A stretch of 64,000 bases of DNA from Pseudaminobacter sp040049255 (GTDB lineage Bacteria > Pseudomonadota > Alphaproteobacteria > Rhizobiales > Rhizobiaceae), in assembly GCF_040049255.1 (NCBI RefSeq), contig NZ_JBDZDR010000002.1, positions 806,001 through 870,000 on the forward strand, read 5' to 3'. The notes beneath the pieces are model-generated. The model did not search any database, was not told the origin of the DNA, and was given only the letters and a program-made list of their open reading frames with translations. The position numbers were made by a program, and so were the translations under genes. Positions 9,296 through 17,686 of this stretch are shown here, in pieces. Numbering within the stretch: the first letter of the stretch is position 1; the number at the start of each line of letters is the position of its first letter.

Positions 9296-9830
9296 GTTTC
9301 GCGGCCGGCCTTTGGCCACGCCGCGAACCAACTCAATTCGGCCGACCACGGACCGCACCCGCGAGGCGCTGTTCAACGTGCTGGCGCATCGCTACGCCGA
9401 CCGGCTGCAGGGCGCGCGCGTGCTCGACCTGTTCGCCGGCACCGGCGCGCTCGGGCTGGAGGCTTTGTCGCGCGGGGCCTCATTCTGCATGTTCGTGGAG
9501 GAGTCGGCGGAAGGGCGCGGGCTGATCCGCGCCAATGTGGAGGCGTTCGGCCTCACCGGCCGCACCAAGATCTTCCGGCGAGATGCCGCCAAGCTGGGAG
9601 CGGCAGGCACCGTCCAGCCATTCGACCTGGTCTTCGCCGATCCGCCTTATGGCAAGGGCCTCGGCGAGGCTGCGCTGCATTCCGCCCTTGCGGGCGACTG
9701 GCTTGCGGCGAATGCACTATGCGTCGTGGAGGAAAGCGCAGCGGCCGCCTTCGATCCCGGCCCCGGCTTCTCGATCGTCGACGAACGCAGCTACGGCGAA
9801 ACGATCATTCGCCTGATTGAGCGGGCCTGA
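9276..9830 (+). CDS. rsmD: 16S rRNA (guanine-966-N2)-methyltransferase
   Basis: Methylates G966 of 16S rRNA with S-adenosylmethionine. The 184-residue protein begins MRVVGGEFRGRPL, has the SAM-binding motif VLDLFAGTGALGLEALSRGA (about residues 49-68) and the N-methyltransferase motif FADPPYGKG (about 125). The start is the ATG at 9276, inside the end of the upstream pseudouridine synthase gene, so the two rRNA-modification genes overlap by 20 bases and are probably translationally coupled. The frame is open further upstream but that part is only a shadow of the upstream gene. A small hairpin CCTGAA/TTCAGG starts within the stop codon. Confidence 0.95.
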   Translation: MRVVGGEFRGRPLATPRTNSIRPTTDRTREALFNVLAHRYADRLQGARVLDLFAGTGALGLEALSRGASFCMFVEESAEGRGLIRANVEAFGLTGRTKIFRRDAAKLGAAGTVQPFDLVFADPPYGKGLGEAALHSALAGDWLAANALCVVEESAAAAFDPGPGFSIVDERSYGETIIRLIERA

Positions 9831-9904
9831 AACCTGTTCAGGGACAGAAATGTGAAATTTCTGGCTCAAAAAGCTCAACTTTTTTCACCAGCCTCTGTTT
9901 TTTC

Positions 9905-9923
9905 CGATTCTGGTCTAGAATCG
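9905..9923. other. Short perfect inverted repeat between rsmD and the M16 peptidase gene
   Basis: CGATTCT (9905-9911) and AGAATCG (9917-9923) flank the five-base loop GGTCT, in an AT-richer stretch of about 200 bases between genes. A pyrimidine run CCTCTTTCTC follows. It could be a weak terminator for rsmD or a protein-binding palindrome; nothing decides between them. Confidence 0.35.
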
Positions 9924-10000
9924 GCCTCTTTCTCACGACAGATGACAATCTGTTAACTTTTCGGGATAGGGTGTTTGCACCTATATCTCGGCAAGCTCGT

Positions 10001-10034
10001 GAAAATAACGAGAAGCCGAAAATAACGAGAAGCC
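10001..10034. repeat. Exact tandem duplication of 17 bases at a ribosome binding site
   Basis: GAAAATAACGAGAAGCC is present at 10001-10017 and again, identically, at 10018-10034. The second copy runs straight into AAGGAG (10035-10040), the Shine-Dalgarno sequence of the following peptidase gene. Confidence 0.9.
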
Positions 10035-10049
10035 AAGGAGCCCCAGTTG

Positions 10050-11558
10050 ATGTTTTTTGAAACCGGGCGGCTGATGCCGCGCAGCCGGGCATGGGCCGCG
10101 TCGCTTGCGCTGCTGGTCGCCACCGCAGTTGCACTTCCGGCCGTCGCCGAACCCTCCGCCGACGTCGCCAACTTTACGCTCGACAACGGCATGGAGGTCG
10201 TCGTCATTCCAGACCACCGCGCACCCGTGGTGACTCACATGGTCTGGTACAAAATAGGTAGCGCCGACGAACCGGCCGGCAAGTCCGGGATCGCACATTT
10301 CTTCGAACACCTGATGTTCAAGGGCACGACCAACCACAAGGCGGGCGAATTCGGTGCCAAGATCGCGGAGATCGGCGGCAGCGAAAACGCCTTCACCTCG
10401 TACGACTACACGGCCTATCACCAGACCGTGTCGCCGGACGCGCTCGAAACCATGATGAGTTTCGAGGCCGACCGCATGCGCAACCTGATCCTCACCGACG
10501 ATGTGATCGGGCCCGAGCGCGACGTCATCCTCGAGGAGCGCCGCTCGCGCATCGAGGGCAGCCCCGAGGCTCTGCTCGGCGAGGAGGTTCAGGCTACGCT
10601 GTTCCAGAACCATCCCTACCGCATCCCGGTCATCGGCTGGATGCACGAGATGGAACAGCTGAACCGCCCCGAGGCGATCGAGTTCTACAACCGCTACTAC
10701 GCGCCGAACAATGCGGTGCTGGTGGTGGCTGGCGACGTCGAGCCGCAGAAGGTGCGCGAGCTTGCCGAGAAGACCTACGGCAAGGTGGCGCGTGGGCCGG
10801 ACCTGCCGCCGCGCATCCGACCGACCGAGCCGACCCCGCACACCAAGCGCACCGTGACGCTGAGCGACCCGCGTGTCGCCGTCCCGAGCTTTTCCAGGGC
10901 CTGGGTGGTTCCGTCCTATACCCGTGCCCAGCCCGGTGAAGCAGAAGCGCTCGACCTGCTGTCAGAGATTCTGGGCGGCGGCCAGCGCAGCCGTCTCTAC
11001 CAGCAGCTGATCGTCAAGAGCGGCATCGCTTCTGACGCTGGCGCATTCTACGACGGCTCTTCGCTCGACGACACGTCCTTCACGCTCTACGGCTCGCCGC
11101 GCGACGAGAGCGGCCTGCAGGCCGTGGAAGGCGCGGTCGACGCCGAGCTTGCCCGCATCATCAAGGAAGGTGTGAGCGAGCAGGAGCTGCAGAAGGCCAA
11201 GGACCGCTATGTGCGTGGCATGATCTTTGCGCGCGACAAGCAGTCCAACATGGCCAATATCTACGGCGCAGCACTTGCCACGGGAAAGACGGTCAAGGAC
11301 GTGCAGGAGTGGCCCGAGAGGGTCCGTGCAGTCACGGCCGAGCAGGTGCAGGCCGTCGCGGCCAGGTATCTGAGGCCCGAAATCGGGGTGACGAGCTATC
11401 TTCTGCCTTCCGGCGAAGAGGCCGAGCCCGCCACGGCGGATGCGCCTCCTGTCGGCGCGGACGCGCCTGCTGCCGGGCCTGAACCGGTCGGCGCACAGCC
11501 AGAAGGCAGAACTCCGGCCGATGCTCCGACGGTAAACACCGCCGCCCCCGCAAATTGA
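10050..11558 (+). CDS. M16-family zinc metallopeptidase, catalytic member
   Basis: A 502-residue peptidase of the insulinase/pitrilysin clan. The inverted zinc motif HxxEH is seen as HFFEH (residues 84-88), with the third zinc ligand expected in ERDVILEER about 75 residues later. A signal peptide (SLALLVATAVALPAVAE) puts it in the periplasm or membrane. The C-terminal 50 residues are a Pro/Ala-rich tail. The start is the ATG at 10050, nine bases after AAGGAG. It is followed after 14 bases by a second M16 protein lacking the zinc motif; such pairs usually form a heterodimer in which one half is structural. Probable substrates are small or unfolded peptides; unknown here. Confidence 0.92.
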   Translation: MFFETGRLMPRSRAWAASLALLVATAVALPAVAEPSADVANFTLDNGMEVVVIPDHRAPVVTHMVWYKIGSADEPAGKSGIAHFFEHLMFKGTTNHKAGEFGAKIAEIGGSENAFTSYDYTAYHQTVSPDALETMMSFEADRMRNLILTDDVIGPERDVILEERRSRIEGSPEALLGEEVQATLFQNHPYRIPVIGWMHEMEQLNRPEAIEFYNRYYAPNNAVLVVAGDVEPQKVRELAEKTYGKVARGPDLPPRIRPTEPTPHTKRTVTLSDPRVAVPSFSRAWVVPSYTRAQPGEAEALDLLSEILGGGQRSRLYQQLIVKSGIASDAGAFYDGSSLDDTSFTLYGSPRDESGLQAVEGAVDAELARIIKEGVSEQELQKAKDRYVRGMIFARDKQSNMANIYGAALATGKTVKDVQEWPERVRAVTAEQVQAVAARYLRPEIGVTSYLLPSGEEAEPATADAPPVGADAPAAGPEPVGAQPEGRTPADAPTVNTAAPAN

Positions 11559-11572
11559 ACTGGAATAGTTGA

Positions 11573-12943
11573 ATGACACTGAAGATGGACCTGCGTTCGC
11601 CGGCGGTTGGCTTCGTGGCCACCGTTGCGACCTCGCTGATGTTGCTGCTGCACGGCCTGACGCCGGCGCGCGCCGACATGAACATCCAGGAAGTGAAGTC
11701 CGATAGCGGCGTCAGCGCCTGGCTGGTCGAGGATTACTCGGTGCCGATCGTCTCGATCCGTTTCGCTTTCGAGGGCGGCACCACGCAAGACCCCAAGGGC
11801 AAGGAGGGCCTGACCACCCTCATGACCGGGATGTTCGACGAAGGTGCGGGCGATCTCGACAGGGAGGCCTTCCAGGCGCGCCTCGACGACCTGGGTGCCG
11901 ACATGGGTTTCAGCGCCAATCGCGACGCGATCTATGGCTCCATGCGCATGCTGGCCGAGCAGAAGGACAGCTCCTTCGACCTGCTGCGCATGGCCATCAA
12001 TGCACCGCGCTTCGACAAGGAACCGCTGGATCGCATTCGCGCGCAGATGGTTTCCGGCATCCTTGCCGGCGCTCGCGATCCCAACACGGAGGCCCAGTTC
12101 AAGTGGGCGACGGCGCTCTATGGCGATCATCCGTATGCGAGGCGTGCGGAGGGCACCGAGAAGACCCTGACCACGATCACCCAGGACGACCTGCGCGATC
12201 TGCACAAGGCCATCTTCGCCCGCCAGAAGCTGAAGGTCGCGGTCGTCGGCGCCATCGATGCGGATGCCCTGAAGGTAGAGCTGGACAAGCTGTTCGGCAG
12301 CCTGCCGGAGAAGCCCTCGCTCACCCCGGTGCCCGACATCGCGCCCAAGCTGGGGCAGCAGGTTCGCGTCGAATACCCATTGCCGCAGACCAGCATCCAG
12401 CTTACCTATCCCGGTATGGAGCGCGACAAGCCCGAGTTCTTCGCGGCCGTTCTGATGAACCACATCCTGGGCGGCGGCACCTTCTCCTCGCGGCTTTTCG
12501 ACGAGGTGCGGGAAAAGCGCGGGCTGACCTATGGCGTGAGTTCGTCGCTGGTGAACAGCGACCACTCTTCGGCGCTGATAATCGGCACCTCAACTCGCGC
12601 TGATAAGGCGAACGAGACGCTGAGCGTCATCCGCGACGTGGTGAGCAAGATGGTCAATGAAGGACCGACTGAGGCCGAGTTGAACGCGGCCAAGAAGTAC
12701 CTGATCGGCGCCTACCCCATCAACAATCTCGACTCCTCGAGCGCTGTTGCCAGCACGCTGGTGGAGCTTCAGGTCGAGGGCCTCGGCATCGACTACATGC
12801 AGCGTCGCGCGGACCTCATCAATGCGGTGACGCTTGAGGATACGAAGGCGGTGGCGCGCAAGCTTTTGGACGTCGCCCCGGCCGAGCTGATCGTCGGCCC
12901 GTCCGATGCTGCCACTGCCGCAGCCGCGGGAGGCAATGGATGA
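11573..12943 (+). CDS. M16-family peptidase, non-catalytic partner
   Basis: A 456-residue M16 homologue with an N-terminal hydrophobic segment (VGFVATVATSLMLLLHGLTPARA). At the position of HxxEH it reads GLTTLMTGMFDEG, so it cannot bind zinc in the usual way. The late conserved region FSSRLFDEVREKRGLTYGVSS, which contributes substrate binding in M16 partners, is intact. It directly follows the catalytic member and overlaps the next gene by ATGA at 12940. I infer it is the regulatory or structural half of a heterodimer with the preceding protein. Confidence 0.9.
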   Translation: MTLKMDLRSPAVGFVATVATSLMLLLHGLTPARADMNIQEVKSDSGVSAWLVEDYSVPIVSIRFAFEGGTTQDPKGKEGLTTLMTGMFDEGAGDLDREAFQARLDDLGADMGFSANRDAIYGSMRMLAEQKDSSFDLLRMAINAPRFDKEPLDRIRAQMVSGILAGARDPNTEAQFKWATALYGDHPYARRAEGTEKTLTTITQDDLRDLHKAIFARQKLKVAVVGAIDADALKVELDKLFGSLPEKPSLTPVPDIAPKLGQQVRVEYPLPQTSIQLTYPGMERDKPEFFAAVLMNHILGGGTFSSRLFDEVREKRGLTYGVSSSLVNSDHSSALIIGTSTRADKANETLSVIRDVVSKMVNEGPTEAELNAAKKYLIGAYPINNLDSSSAVASTLVELQVEGLGIDYMQRRADLINAVTLEDTKAVARKLLDVAPAELIVGPSDAATAAAAGGNG

Positions 12944-13785
12944 GCCCAACCTTCGCCGTCGCCTTCGGTGGCGGCGGAGCTCGCGGCCTCGCCCACATCC
13001 ACGTCATCGAGGCGCTGGACGAATTGGGCATCCGCCCCGTTGCAATTGCCGGCTCCTCGATCGGCGCGATCATGGGGGCCGGCATGGCTGCCGGCATGAC
13101 GGGCCGGCAAGTACACGATTATGCCCGTTCCATCCTCGGGCGCCGGGCAGAAGTGGCAAGCCGCATGTGGCGGGCCCGGCCCATGACTTTCGCGGAAATG
13201 ATGGAAGGCGGCCTGCGCGTCAGCCAGTTCAACATCGAACGCATCCTCAGGTCGTTCCTGCCGCCGGAAATTCCGGCCACATTCGAAGAGCTGAAAATCC
13301 CCCTGAGAGTGACGGCGACCGACTATTTCGGGCACCAGCTCAGGGTTTTCAGTTCGGGCGATCTCAATTCAGCGCTTGCGGCCTCCGCCGCCATCCCGGC
13401 GGTGTTCGGCCCGGTCAAGCGCGGCGGCCGCCTTCTGATAGATGGCGGCATCTACAACCCGGTGCCGTTCGACCTGGTTGAGAAGGATGCAGACATCGTG
13501 ATCGCCATCGATGTCATCGGCGCGCCCACCGACAACGGATACAGGAAGCCGAACTCCATCGACCTGATGTTCGGCGCCACGCAACTGATGATGCAGTCGA
13601 TCATCGCCGGCAAGCTCGAACATACTCAGCCCGACATTCTTCTGCGTCCGCCGGTGTCGCGCTTCCGCGTGCTGGACTTCCTCAAGATCGACGCGGTGAT
13701 GGGCGAGACAGTCGCCATCAAGGACGAACTCAAGCGAGCGGTCGAGGTCGTTCTGGACAGACGCGAAAACCGCCGGCGCGCTTAG
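12940..13785 (+). CDS. Patatin-like phospholipase (RssA/NTE type)
   Basis: A 281-residue serine lipase-like protein. It shows the oxyanion-hole motif FGGGGARGLAH at the N-terminus, the nucleophile elbow GSSIGA (about residue 37) and the catalytic dyad aspartate in DGGIYNPVP (about 168). The family hydrolyses phospholipids or lysophospholipids. The gene overlaps the preceding M16 gene by four bases, so the peptidase pair and this lipase are likely made together; the reason for that pairing is not known. No signal peptide is obvious. Confidence 0.9.
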   Translation: MSPTFAVAFGGGGARGLAHIHVIEALDELGIRPVAIAGSSIGAIMGAGMAAGMTGRQVHDYARSILGRRAEVASRMWRARPMTFAEMMEGGLRVSQFNIERILRSFLPPEIPATFEELKIPLRVTATDYFGHQLRVFSSGDLNSALAASAAIPAVFGPVKRGGRLLIDGGIYNPVPFDLVEKDADIVIAIDVIGAPTDNGYRKPNSIDLMFGATQLMMQSIIAGKLEHTQPDILLRPPVSRFRVLDFLKIDAVMGETVAIKDELKRAVEVVLDRRENRRRA

Positions 13786-13827
13786 CCCCTCATTTTCACT
13801 CGGCCTGTGTTCACGCTGCTCAAGGTC

Positions 13828-14244
13828 TTAACCCGCGAAAACCTGTTCGAGGGATCGAAAGCCCTTGAACTCGAGCGCATTGCCCGACGGGTCGCGAATG
13901 AACAGCGTTGCCTGTTCGCCTGGCTCTCCAGCAAAGCGCAGCATCGGCTTTTCCAGCCAGTCGATATCGTTGCGCGCCAGCAGCCGGTCGGCCAGGGCCT
14001 GCCAGTCGTCCATAAGCAGAACGACGCCGAAATGCGGAATAGGCACCAGCTTGCCGTCGACCTGCCCGTCACTGGCCGCGGCCGCCGTTGCGGGGCGCAG
14101 ATGCGCCGACATCTGATGGCCATAGAGGTCGAAATCCACCCAGGTCTCGGACGAGCGCCCGATCGCGCAGCCAAGAACGTCGCGATAGAACGCGCGGGTT
14201 TCACCCAGGTCGCGGACGGGGAAGGCGAGGTGAAAAGGCGTCAT
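13828..14244 (-). CDS. VOC-superfamily (glyoxalase/dioxygenase-like) protein
   Basis: A 138-residue protein of the vicinal oxygen chelate fold. It begins with a metal-ligand histidine in MTPFHLAFPVRDL, continues with ETRAFYRDVLGC, and later has FIRDPSGNALEFKGF, where the glutamate is a typical metal ligand. A single-domain member like this works as a dimer; substrates range from methylglyoxal adducts to antibiotics and cannot be read from the sequence. It stands alone, convergent with the phospholipase gene and divergent from pmbA. Confidence 0.85.
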   Translation of the reverse strand: MTPFHLAFPVRDLGETRAFYRDVLGCAIGRSSETWVDFDLYGHQMSAHLRPATAAAASDGQVDGKLVPIPHFGVVLLMDDWQALADRLLARNDIDWLEKPMLRFAGEPGEQATLFIRDPSGNALEFKGFRSLEQVFAG

Positions 14245-14425
14245 GCTTTCGGCTTTCCTTGTTGGCTTCGCGCATTGTGATTGGCGAAGGGGCTACGTCG
14301 TCGGGCGATTGCACCTAGAGTCTTCAGCCTAACCCATTGCACAACAGGGTGCGGAACAATAGATGGTGCAGCAGGCGGCCGCGCTTGGCGCGCGAACCCA
14401 AGAGCGCAAGTTTGGGAAGATTCGC

Positions 14426-15781
14426 ATGAACGACATTTCCGACACTGCACAGGATGCCGCACGGCTGACCGATCGGGTCGCCGCGCTTGTGGAGGCGGCC
14501 AAGAAGGCCGGCGCCGACGCAGCCGACGCTGTCGCTGTTCGCGGCCGCTCGACCAGTGTTTCCGTGCGCCTGGGCAAGGTCGAGGGCACGGAGGCCTCGG
14601 AAAGCGAGGATGTGTCGCTGCGAGTATTCGTTGGCCAGCGTGTCGCCAGCGTCTCGGCCACGGCCGCTTCCGATCCCGCAGCCCTCGCGGAGCGGGCGGT
14701 CGCCATGGCGAGGGTTTCACCTGAAGACCCGTTCCAGGGTTTGGCGGATGCGGAGCTCCTGGCAAAGACCATCCGCGACCTTGACCTCATCGACGGTACC
14801 GTCGTTTCCGCCGAGCAGCTCAAGGCCGATGCGCTGGCAGCCGAGGAAGCGGCACTTGCCATCCCAGGCGTCACCAATTCCGGCGGCAGCGGCGCCAGTG
14901 CCGGCATGGGCGGGCTGGTGCTTGCCACGTCGCACGGCTTCCTCGGCCAGTATGCCGCCACCCGTTTCTCGCGCTCCACGAGCGTGATCGCGGGCGAGGG
15001 CACCGGCATGGAGCGTGACTACGACTTCTCCTCGCGCCTTCACTTCGCCGACCTGGAAACGCCCGAGAAGATCGGCCGCACGGCCGGCGAGCGGGCGGTG
15101 CGGCGGCTCAACCCGCGCCAGGCCAAGACCGGCCCGGTCGACGTGGTGTTCGATCCGCGCGTGGCGCGCGGAATTGCCGGCCATCTTGGGGGAGCCATCA
15201 ACGGCGCCTCGGTCGCGCGCAAGACCAGCTTTCTGCGCGACATGATGGGCAAGCAGGTGGCGTCGGCCTCCATCACCGTCATCGATGAGCCGCTGCGCAT
15301 GCGCGGTCCATCCTCCCGCCCGTTCGACGGCGAGGGCGTGGAAGGCGAGAAGCTGGTGATGGTCGACAAGGGCGTGCTGAACCACTGGTTCCTGTCGGTC
15401 TCGGCGGCCAAGGAACTGGGGTTGAAGACCAATGGTCGCGGCGTGCGCGGTGGCTCCTCCGTGTCGCCGGGTTCGACCAACTTTTCCATCGAGCCGGGCG
15501 AGCGCTCGCCCGAGGACCTGATCCGCTCGCTCAAGAGCGGCTTCTATGTCACGGAGGTCTTTGGCCAGGGCGTCAACATGGTCACCGGCGAGTACAGCCG
15601 CGGCGCTTCCGGATTCTGGATCGAGAATGGCGAGCTTGCCTATCCGGTGGCGGAAGTTACCATCGCCTCCAACCTCAAGGACATGTTCCTCAACATGATT
15701 CCCGCCGACGATCTTGACCGCAATTTCGGGACCGCCGCGCCGACATTGCTCATTGAAGGGATGACGCTTGCGGGCAACTGA
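14426..15781 (+). CDS. pmbA: TldD/PmbA-family metallopeptidase subunit
   Basis: A 451-residue protein of the PmbA (TldE) family. In E. coli it forms a heterodimeric protease with TldD that processes microcin B17 and degrades CcdA. Family regions visible are DAADAVAVRGRSTSVSVRLG near the N-terminus, VVFDPRVARGIAGHLGGAI in the middle and GEYSRGASGFWIENGE near the C-terminus. PmbA is the half that lacks the metal site; no TldD gene is in this window. I chose the ATG at 14426; in-frame starts further up would add residues not seen in the family. The stop codon lies ten bases before the next gene's ATG. Confidence 0.92.
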   Translation: MNDISDTAQDAARLTDRVAALVEAAKKAGADAADAVAVRGRSTSVSVRLGKVEGTEASESEDVSLRVFVGQRVASVSATAASDPAALAERAVAMARVSPEDPFQGLADAELLAKTIRDLDLIDGTVVSAEQLKADALAAEEAALAIPGVTNSGGSGASAGMGGLVLATSHGFLGQYAATRFSRSTSVIAGEGTGMERDYDFSSRLHFADLETPEKIGRTAGERAVRRLNPRQAKTGPVDVVFDPRVARGIAGHLGGAINGASVARKTSFLRDMMGKQVASASITVIDEPLRMRGPSSRPFDGEGVEGEKLVMVDKGVLNHWFLSVSAAKELGLKTNGRGVRGGSSVSPGSTNFSIEPGERSPEDLIRSLKSGFYVTEVFGQGVNMVTGEYSRGASGFWIENGELAYPVAEVTIASNLKDMFLNMIPADDLDRNFGTAAPTLLIEGMTLAGN

Positions 15782-15791
15782 AGCCATCGCA

Positions 15792-16568
15792 ATGACGAGT
15801 CGCAAGGACGACCTCTCGCTGCTGATAGATGCGGCACGCGAGGCCGGCGATATCGCGATGCGATATTTCAAGCGCAATCCGGAAGTGTGGATGAAGACGG
15901 GCCAATCGCCCGTCACCGAGGCCGATTTCGCGGTCGACGCCTTCTTGCGCGAGACATTGACTGCGGCCCGCCCCGGCTACGGCTGGCTGTCGGAGGAAAC
16001 CGCCGACAGCGCCGAGCGGCTGTCGATGCGCCGCACCTTCGTGGTCGATCCGATCGACGGCACGCGCGGCTTCATCGACGGGGCAAGCAGCTGGTGCATC
16101 AGCGTTGCAGTCGTGGAGGCGGGGCAGCCAGTCGTCGGCGTGCTCGATTGCCCGGCGCGTGAAGAGGTCTATTTTGCAACGCCGGGCGCGGGCGCCTGGA
16201 AGAACGGCGCGCCCATTCGGGTGCGTGATCCAGGGCCGGAAGCCGTAATCGGCGGCCCGAAGCCATTCTTCGAGGCCTTGCCCGAGACGTGGCGCGAGCG
16301 GGTGCGCCGCATGTCCCACGTCCCCTCGCTGGCCTACCGACTGGCCATGATCGCGGAAGGCGCTCTCGACGCCACCTTCGTCAAGCCAAACGCCCACGAC
16401 TGGGACATCGCCGCAGCCGATCTGATCCTGCGCGAGGCGGGTGGTTGCCTTCTGAATACGTTGGGGAACGCGCCCTCCTATGGCGGTTCAATTACGTCGC
16501 ATGACGCGCTCGTTGCCGGCAGCGGCGACCTGCTTGCCGTCATTGCGGAGGTGATCGCCCAACGCTGA
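15792..16568 (+). CDS. Inositol monophosphatase-family phosphatase, CysQ-like
   Basis: A 258-residue metal-dependent phosphatase. The family signatures are WLSEETADS (metal-binding acidic region), VVDPIDGTRGFIDG and HDWDIAAADLILREAGG near the C-terminus. The family includes inositol-1-phosphatase, fructose-1,6-bisphosphatase and the 3'-phosphoadenosine 5'-phosphate phosphatase CysQ. The motif DPIDGTRGFI and the length favour a CysQ-like or generic 3'(2'),5'-bisphosphate nucleotidase, but I cannot separate these safely. It directly follows pmbA, as in other Rhizobiales. Confidence 0.88.
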   Translation: MTSRKDDLSLLIDAAREAGDIAMRYFKRNPEVWMKTGQSPVTEADFAVDAFLRETLTAARPGYGWLSEETADSAERLSMRRTFVVDPIDGTRGFIDGASSWCISVAVVEAGQPVVGVLDCPAREEVYFATPGAGAWKNGAPIRVRDPGPEAVIGGPKPFFEALPETWRERVRRMSHVPSLAYRLAMIAEGALDATFVKPNAHDWDIAAADLILREAGGCLLNTLGNAPSYGGSITSHDALVAGSGDLLAVIAEVIAQR

Positions 16569-16643
16569 CGGGCGAGGCGGTTTCAAAATGCGCGGATTTG
16601 CTTTAGGTAGTGGCAAATTTGCATTTACGATTCAGGAATAGCC

Positions 16644-16898
16644 ATGGCCGATGCAGACGGAAAAAAACAGCTTTTGCACCTGGTTTTCGGTGGCGAGCTG
16701 AAGACGCTCGACTCCACCGAGTTCCGCGATTTGGACAAGCTGGACATCGTCGGCATTTTCCCCGACTACAAGTCGGCCGAAAGCGCCTGGAAGTCGAAGG
16801 CGCAAGCCAGCGTCGACAATGCGCATATGCGTTATTTCGTGGTCCATCTGCATCGCCTGTTGAATCCGGACGAAAATGGGGCCTCCGGTCAGCGCTGA
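16644..16898 (+). CDS. DUF4170 domain protein
   Basis: An 84-residue soluble protein covering the whole DUF4170 domain (KKQLLHLVFGGELKTLD, then DIVGIFPDYKSAESAWKSKA and YFVVHLHRLLNP). It has no membrane segment or signal peptide. Its function is unknown. Its stop codon overlaps the start of the following acyltransferase gene (TGATG), and waaA and lpxK come next, so it is probably made in fixed proportion with the lipid A/Kdo enzymes. A role in that pathway is inferred from context only. Confidence 0.85.
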   Translation: MADADGKKQLLHLVFGGELKTLDSTEFRDLDKLDIVGIFPDYKSAESAWKSKAQASVDNAHMRYFVVHLHRLLNPDENGASGQR

Positions 16899-17686
16899 TG
16901 GAGGACCAAGCAGTAGCGCCGGTGGCCAGGGTGGCGGCCGGCAAGAAACGCAAGGCGGGCGTTGTGCAGAGCTTTTGGCGTAAGGTCCGCAAGCCTCTTG
17001 CGCAGTCGCGCTTCGTCAAGGGCGCGATCGGGAGCTTCCTTGCCTATGCATTGCGCTTTGTGCGCCTGACCAATCCGCTCGCGAAGGGGTCGTCCAACCT
17101 CAGAGAGGCGCAGGCCGAGCTCAGCCCGGCAATCATCGCGCTGTGGCACGGCCAGCACCTGCTGGCTCCATGCCTGCTGCCGAGGGGCCAGAAGATGCTG
17201 GCAATGGTTTCGCGCAGCGCCGACGCGGAACTGAATGCGCTGGCGCTGGAAAAGCTGGGCTTCGAGGCGGTGCGCGGGTCCGGCGGCCGTGAGGATGTCC
17301 GTCACCTCGACAAAGGTGGCGCCAGGGCGCTGATTGCCCTGAAAAAGGCGCTTGATGCCGGCACCAACGTGGCCATGATTGCAGACATTCCACATGGCAC
17401 CCCGCGCGAGGCGGGACTGGGCATCGTTACGCTTGCCCGCCTGTCCGGCAGGCCGGTCGTTCCGCTGGCGGTCGCCACCAGCCGGCGCAAGGTTCTGGAA
17501 AGGACCTGGGACAAGACCACGATCAATCTGCCGTTCGGTCGTTCGGCGGCGATCGTGGGCGAGCCGTTGCATGTTCCGGCCGATGCCGACGCGGCCGAGA
17601 TGGAGCGCAAGCGCCAGGAACTGACCGCCTCGCTCACCCGCGCCACGGAAGAGGCCTACAGCATCGTCGACGGTGGCCGGACATGA
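16898..17686 (+). CDS. DUF374-type lysophospholipid acyltransferase-like protein
   Basis: A 262-residue protein of the lysophospholipid acyltransferase superfamily, DUF374 branch. It shows IIALWHGQHLLAPCLLP (the branch's WH-containing acyltransferase motif, about residues 78-94), then AMVSRSADAELNA, and a later RGSGGREDVRHLDKGGARALI. DUF374 proteins regularly sit beside waaA, and an acyl-transfer step on lipid A or its precursors is the usual proposal; the reaction is not proven. The start ATG at 16898 overlaps the DUF4170 stop and the end overlaps the waaA start by ATGA, so three genes are chained. Confidence 0.88.
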   Translation: MEDQAVAPVARVAAGKKRKAGVVQSFWRKVRKPLAQSRFVKGAIGSFLAYALRFVRLTNPLAKGSSNLREAQAELSPAIIALWHGQHLLAPCLLPRGQKMLAMVSRSADAELNALALEKLGFEAVRGSGGREDVRHLDKGGARALIALKKALDAGTNVAMIADIPHGTPREAGLGIVTLARLSGRPVVPLAVATSRRKVLERTWDKTTINLPFGRSAAIVGEPLHVPADADAAEMERKRQELTASLTRATEEAYSIVDGGRT

